Positions 61,880 through 64,000 of a DNA stretch of 64,000 nucleotides are shown here, in pieces. The DNA lies in contig NZ_CP054038.1 in assembly GCF_013282805.1 (NCBI RefSeq), forward strand, positions 2,108,001-2,172,000, read 5' to 3'. The stretch comes from Microbacterium hominis (lineage in GTDB: Bacteria > Actinomycetota > Actinomycetes > Actinomycetales > Microbacteriaceae). The translations under genes were made by a program, and so were the position numbers. Each line of letters opens with the position of its first letter. Positions within the stretch are counted from its first letter, which is position 1. The notes beneath the pieces are model-generated. The model had not been told where the DNA came from. It searched no databases and saw nothing but the letters and a program-made list of their open reading frames with translations.

Positions 61880-62704
61880 TCAGCGCTGCGGCGGCAGCGG
61901 ACGGGTGTCGTCGTCGAGGTCGATCTCGCCACGCAGCTCGGCCAGCCGCTCATCCTCCCGCCTGCGCGTGCGCGCGAGCCACTCCCACGTCGCCGCTCCC
62001 CCGCCGGCGTCCCATGACACCTCGCCGTCGACCAGCGGCAGCGTCTCGGCGTGGGGCGGCAGGGTGTCCGGCAGCGGCGGCAGGGGCGGGAGAGGGGGCA
62101 GCGGCTGCGCGGCGACGGTGCGCACCGGAGCCGAAGCGGGAGCCTGAGCCGGTGGATGCGGCGACCCGCCGAATCCGGCCGGATGGCCGGCATCCCCCCG
62201 GCCGACCGAGCCGCGCAGACCCGCCTGCTGGATGACGCGCTGGATCGTGAGGCCGCGCTCGTCGGGGCGTCCCACGTAGGGGATCTCCCGCAGGCCCTGG
62301 TCCTGGGCGGCCGACTCGAAGATGAAGTGGCCGTAGCCGAGGATCCGCCCGATGAAGGGCTTGTGCACCGAGATGTCGAGGATGCGCGCGAGCGGCATCG
62401 TCGCCATGCGCTGCGAGAGGATGCCGTGCACGCGGAACACCCGCATGTTGGTGACCACGAACCGGTCCATGTGCCGCTCGAGGATGCGCCATCCGGCGTG
62501 CATGACCACCGCGCCCCCCGCGATCAGCGGCAGCCACCAGACCAGCGGCGGCGCCACGAGCACGAGCCCCAGCACGATGATGCCCAGGAGCAGCTCGAGC
62601 ACCGCCCCCACGACCGCCGCCCAGTGCTTGCGCACCTCGTCGACGACGACCTCGCCCTGGTCGGCGATCAGATGGCGCTCGATGCGGGGGTCGAACACGC
62701 TCAC
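61880..62704 (-). CDS. Bacterial PH-domain (YdbS-like) membrane protein with Pro-rich tail
   Basis: 274 residues. Two membrane helices (about 27-45, 48-66) are followed by the bPH2-type domain with MRVFRVHGILSQRMATMPLARILDISVHKPFIGRILGYGHFIFESA (typical YdbS pattern), then a Pro-rich stretch (PLPPLPPLPPLP). Function unknown; related proteins act at the membrane. The GTG start overlaps the stop of a 55-residue membrane gene just before (GTGA), so the two are coupled. Confidence 0.85.
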   Translation of the reverse strand: MSVFDPRIERHLIADQGEVVVDEVRKHWAAVVGAVLELLLGIIVLGLVLVAPPLVWWLPLIAGGAVVMHAGWRILERHMDRFVVTNMRVFRVHGILSQRMATMPLARILDISVHKPFIGRILGYGHFIFESAAQDQGLREIPYVGRPDERGLTIQRVIQQAGLRGSVGRGDAGHPAGFGGSPHPPAQAPASAPVRTVAAQPLPPLPPLPPLPDTLPPHAETLPLVDGEVSWDAGGGAATWEWLARTRRREDERLAELRGEIDLDDDTRPLPPQR

Positions 62705-62868
62705 CCGCCGGCGAGCGAGACGAAGAACTCGACGATCGCGGCCCCCGCACCCCACACGGCGGCTACGGCGCCGGAGACCACGTTGGCGGCGTCTTCGGGG
62801 CGCGTAACCAGGTAGAAGACGGCGAAGGCGATCACGAGTCCGAGCGCGATGCGCTTGACGATCTTCAC
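62701..62868 (-). CDS. Small membrane protein (55 residues)
   Basis: VKIVKRIALGLVIAF start, one clear hydrophobic segment (residues 7-19) and a second moderate one (37-52). It begins with GTG 62868; an AGAGGA site lies about ten bases before. The stop TGA overlaps the GTG of the PH-domain gene. The overlap and hydrophobicity support a real gene, probably a partner of the PH-domain protein. Family not recognised. Confidence 0.65.
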   Translation of the reverse strand: MKIVKRIALGLVIAFAVFYLVTRPEDAANVVSGAVAAVWGAGAAIVEFFVSLAGG

Positions 62869-62978
62869 GGTGGGTGGGTCCTCTCGTGGGTCGACGAATT
62901 ACGGCGATCCCCCCGGACGCACTCCTGCAGTTCTAGCGCAAGACACGCCGAAGGCGCGGCGACGCGCCGCACCTTCGC

Positions 62979-62984
62979 TACCGT
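62979..62984 (+). promoter_or_regulatory. Predicted -10 element of the FUSC-type gene
   Basis: TACCGT ends six bases before ATG 62991. A hairpin with one mismatch (62949-62977) overlaps its upstream side. Confidence 0.4.
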
Positions 62985-62990
62985 GATGCC

Positions 62991-64000
62991 ATGCGCATGT
63001 CCGCGACCTTCCGCGCAGCGCAGCGCGCGCCGGTGCTGCACCTGGCCAAATCCGCCGTGGCGACGGTGGGCGCGTGGATCGTGGCCGGCTGGCTCATCCC
63101 GGGGCCTCCCCCGGTGTTCGCCGCCATCGCGGCGCTGCTGGTGGTCCAGCCGAGCGTCAACCAATCGTTCGTCAAGGCCGTGGAGCGCTCGATCGGCGTG
63201 ATCGCGGGCGTCGTGATCGCGTCCGTGCTCGGAATCCTCCTGGGCTCCGATGCCTGGGTGGTGCTCGTGGCGACCGTCGTCGCGCTCGTGGTCGCGTGGG
63301 TGGCCCGCGTGACGCCGGGGACCTCGAACCAGGTCGCGATCAGCGCCCTGCTCGTGCTGACCCTCGGCACGGCCACGCCGAACTATGCGCTGGACCGGGT
63401 GCTCGAGACGATCATCGGCGCCGTGATCGGCATCCTCGTCAATCTCGCCCTCGTGCCGCCGGTGCTCGTCGCCCCCGCCCACGCCGCTGTCGACCGGCTG
63501 GGCGGAGAGCTCGCCGCGTCGATGGAGCGCCTCGCCGACGCGGTGACCACGCCGCCGGCGGCGGCGCATGTGCAGGGGCTGCTGATCGAGGCGCGCCTGC
63601 TGCGGCCGATGAAGGATGCCGCCGACCAGGCGATCGGGGCGGCATCCGATTCCCTGGCTTTGAACCCGCGCAGCCGCCGGCACCGTGACGAGCTGCGCGA
63701 CGTGCAGACCGCGCTCGACCGCCTCACCCCCGTGATCACCCAGACGATCGGGCTCACCCGCGCGTTCGCGGATCTGTACGACCCGACGCTCGCCGACGAG
63801 CCGGTGGCCGCCGCGATCGCCGAGCAGCTGCGCCGCGCGGCGCACGACGTGCGCGTGACGGTGCGGGGGACGGATGCCGCGGCGGCGGCCTCCGAGCTCG
63901 TCCCGGCCCTCACCACGCCGCTGATGATCCGCACCCCGTCGGACCGGCACTGGGTGCTCATCGGCTCGATGCTCGAGGATCTGCGCCGCATCCACGCCGC
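62991..64000 (+). CDS. FUSC-type aromatic-acid exporter-like membrane protein, partial at right edge
   Basis: About 336 residues are visible; the end lies outside the window. Several membrane segments are in 25-160 (VATVGAWIVAGWLI, VFAAIAALLVVQPSVNQSF, ERSIGVIAGVVIASVLG, ...), followed by a long helical cytoplasmic portion beginning PAHAAVDRLGGELAASM. The QPSVNQSFVKAVERSIGVIAGVV region is the fusaric-acid-resistance-like signature. Substrate unknown. ATG 62991 is preferred (predicted leaderless); 62997 is the second ATG. Confidence 0.8.
   Translation, partial: MRMSATFRAAQRAPVLHLAKSAVATVGAWIVAGWLIPGPPPVFAAIAALLVVQPSVNQSFVKAVERSIGVIAGVVIASVLGILLGSDAWVVLVATVVALVVAWVARVTPGTSNQVAISALLVLTLGTATPNYALDRVLETIIGAVIGILVNLALVPPVLVAPAHAAVDRLGGELAASMERLADAVTTPPAAAHVQGLLIEARLLRPMKDAADQAIGAASDSLALNPRSRRHRDELRDVQTALDRLTPVITQTIGLTRAFADLYDPTLADEPVAAAIAEQLRRAAHDVRVTVRGTDAAAAASELVPALTTPLMIRTPSDRHWVLIGSMLEDLRRIHA

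Noticed and set aside
62949..62977. Hairpin before the FUSC-type gene as a terminator
   Set aside because: The flanking genes are divergent, so no transcript needs to end here; it has one mismatch and overlaps the predicted promoter. It may be chance in GC-rich DNA.
62865..63995. Minus-strand open frame opposite the FUSC-type gene
   Set aside because: The plus-strand frame has clear membrane helices and a -10; the minus-strand product is a His/Arg/Gly-rich shadow.

Overview
The window looks like one contiguous chromosomal stretch from a high-GC actinobacterium of the Microbacteriaceae, probably Microbacterium or a close relative. The evidence is strong G/C preference at third codon positions, frequent GTG starts, actinobacterial versions of GlgA, RbpA, OpcA, WhiA and SufB/D/C, and the order suf - ctaA/ctaB - tkt/tal/pgi/zwf/opcA/pgl - secG/tpiA/pgk/gap - whiA/rapZ/uvrC/uvrA/uvrB - coaE - rpsA, which is close to the arrangement known from Mycobacterium and other Actinobacteria. 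I see no insertion sequence, prophage, CRISPR array, integron, tRNA or rRNA. Genes are densely packed, with many ATGA/GTGA/TGATG start-stop overlaps, so most regulation must act at a few promoters.

Region by region. 1-3.8 kb: a branched-chain-type 2-oxoacid dehydrogenase operon (E1 alpha, E1 beta, E2 cut by the window edge) with a divergent Lrp/AsnC regulator. 3.8-7.1 kb: an EamA transporter divergent from a CGNR zinc-finger protein, an alpha/beta hydrolase and a DEDDh exonuclease. 7.1-12.2 kb: ribosomal protein L31 type B with a structured leader, an orphan ABC ATPase, divergent glgA/glgC, serB and a second hydrolase. 12.2-16.8 kb: fabG, a DUF4190 protein, a DUF3099 - small Cys protein - SURF1 operon and an ABC-F ATPase. 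16.8-25 kb: bioY, then a complete ferric-siderophore uptake operon (lipoprotein, two permeases, ATPase, siderophore-interacting reductase) behind a clear DtxR/IdeR-type box, then an MFS exporter coupled to a PatB-type C-S lyase.

25-32 kb: the SUF iron-sulfur operon (sufB, sufD, Rieske ferredoxin, sufC, a sufT-like gene), followed by divergent heme A synthase and then heme O synthase. 32-40.6 kb: the pentose-phosphate operon tkt-tal-pgi-zwf-opcA-pgl. 40.6-45 kb, minus strand: sodA, gap-pgk-tpiA, secG-rbpA. 45-56 kb, minus strand: coaE, an unrecognised glycine-rich protein, uvrB, uvrA-uvrC-rapZ-whiA. 56-60 kb: a signalling module made of a sensor histidine kinase, a membrane protein with a degenerate GGDEF domain, and a convergent OmpR-type response regulator. 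60-64 kb: rpsA, a bacterial PH-domain protein with a 55-residue membrane protein upstream, and a FUSC-type membrane protein cut by the right edge.

The region is mainly core metabolism: glycolysis/gluconeogenesis, pentose phosphate pathway, glycogen, heme and Fe-S supply for respiration, iron uptake and nucleotide excision repair. The less explained parts are the three-component module at 56-60 kb with a possible small coupled gene in front of it, the glycine-rich repeat protein beside uvrB, structured leaders of rpmE2, sodA and secG, the zinc-ribbon-like partner of SURF1, and a recurring promoter layout (TAnnnT placed 6-9 bases before the start codon) that predicts many leaderless mRNAs. Nothing I can see amounts to a clearly new defence or mobile system.
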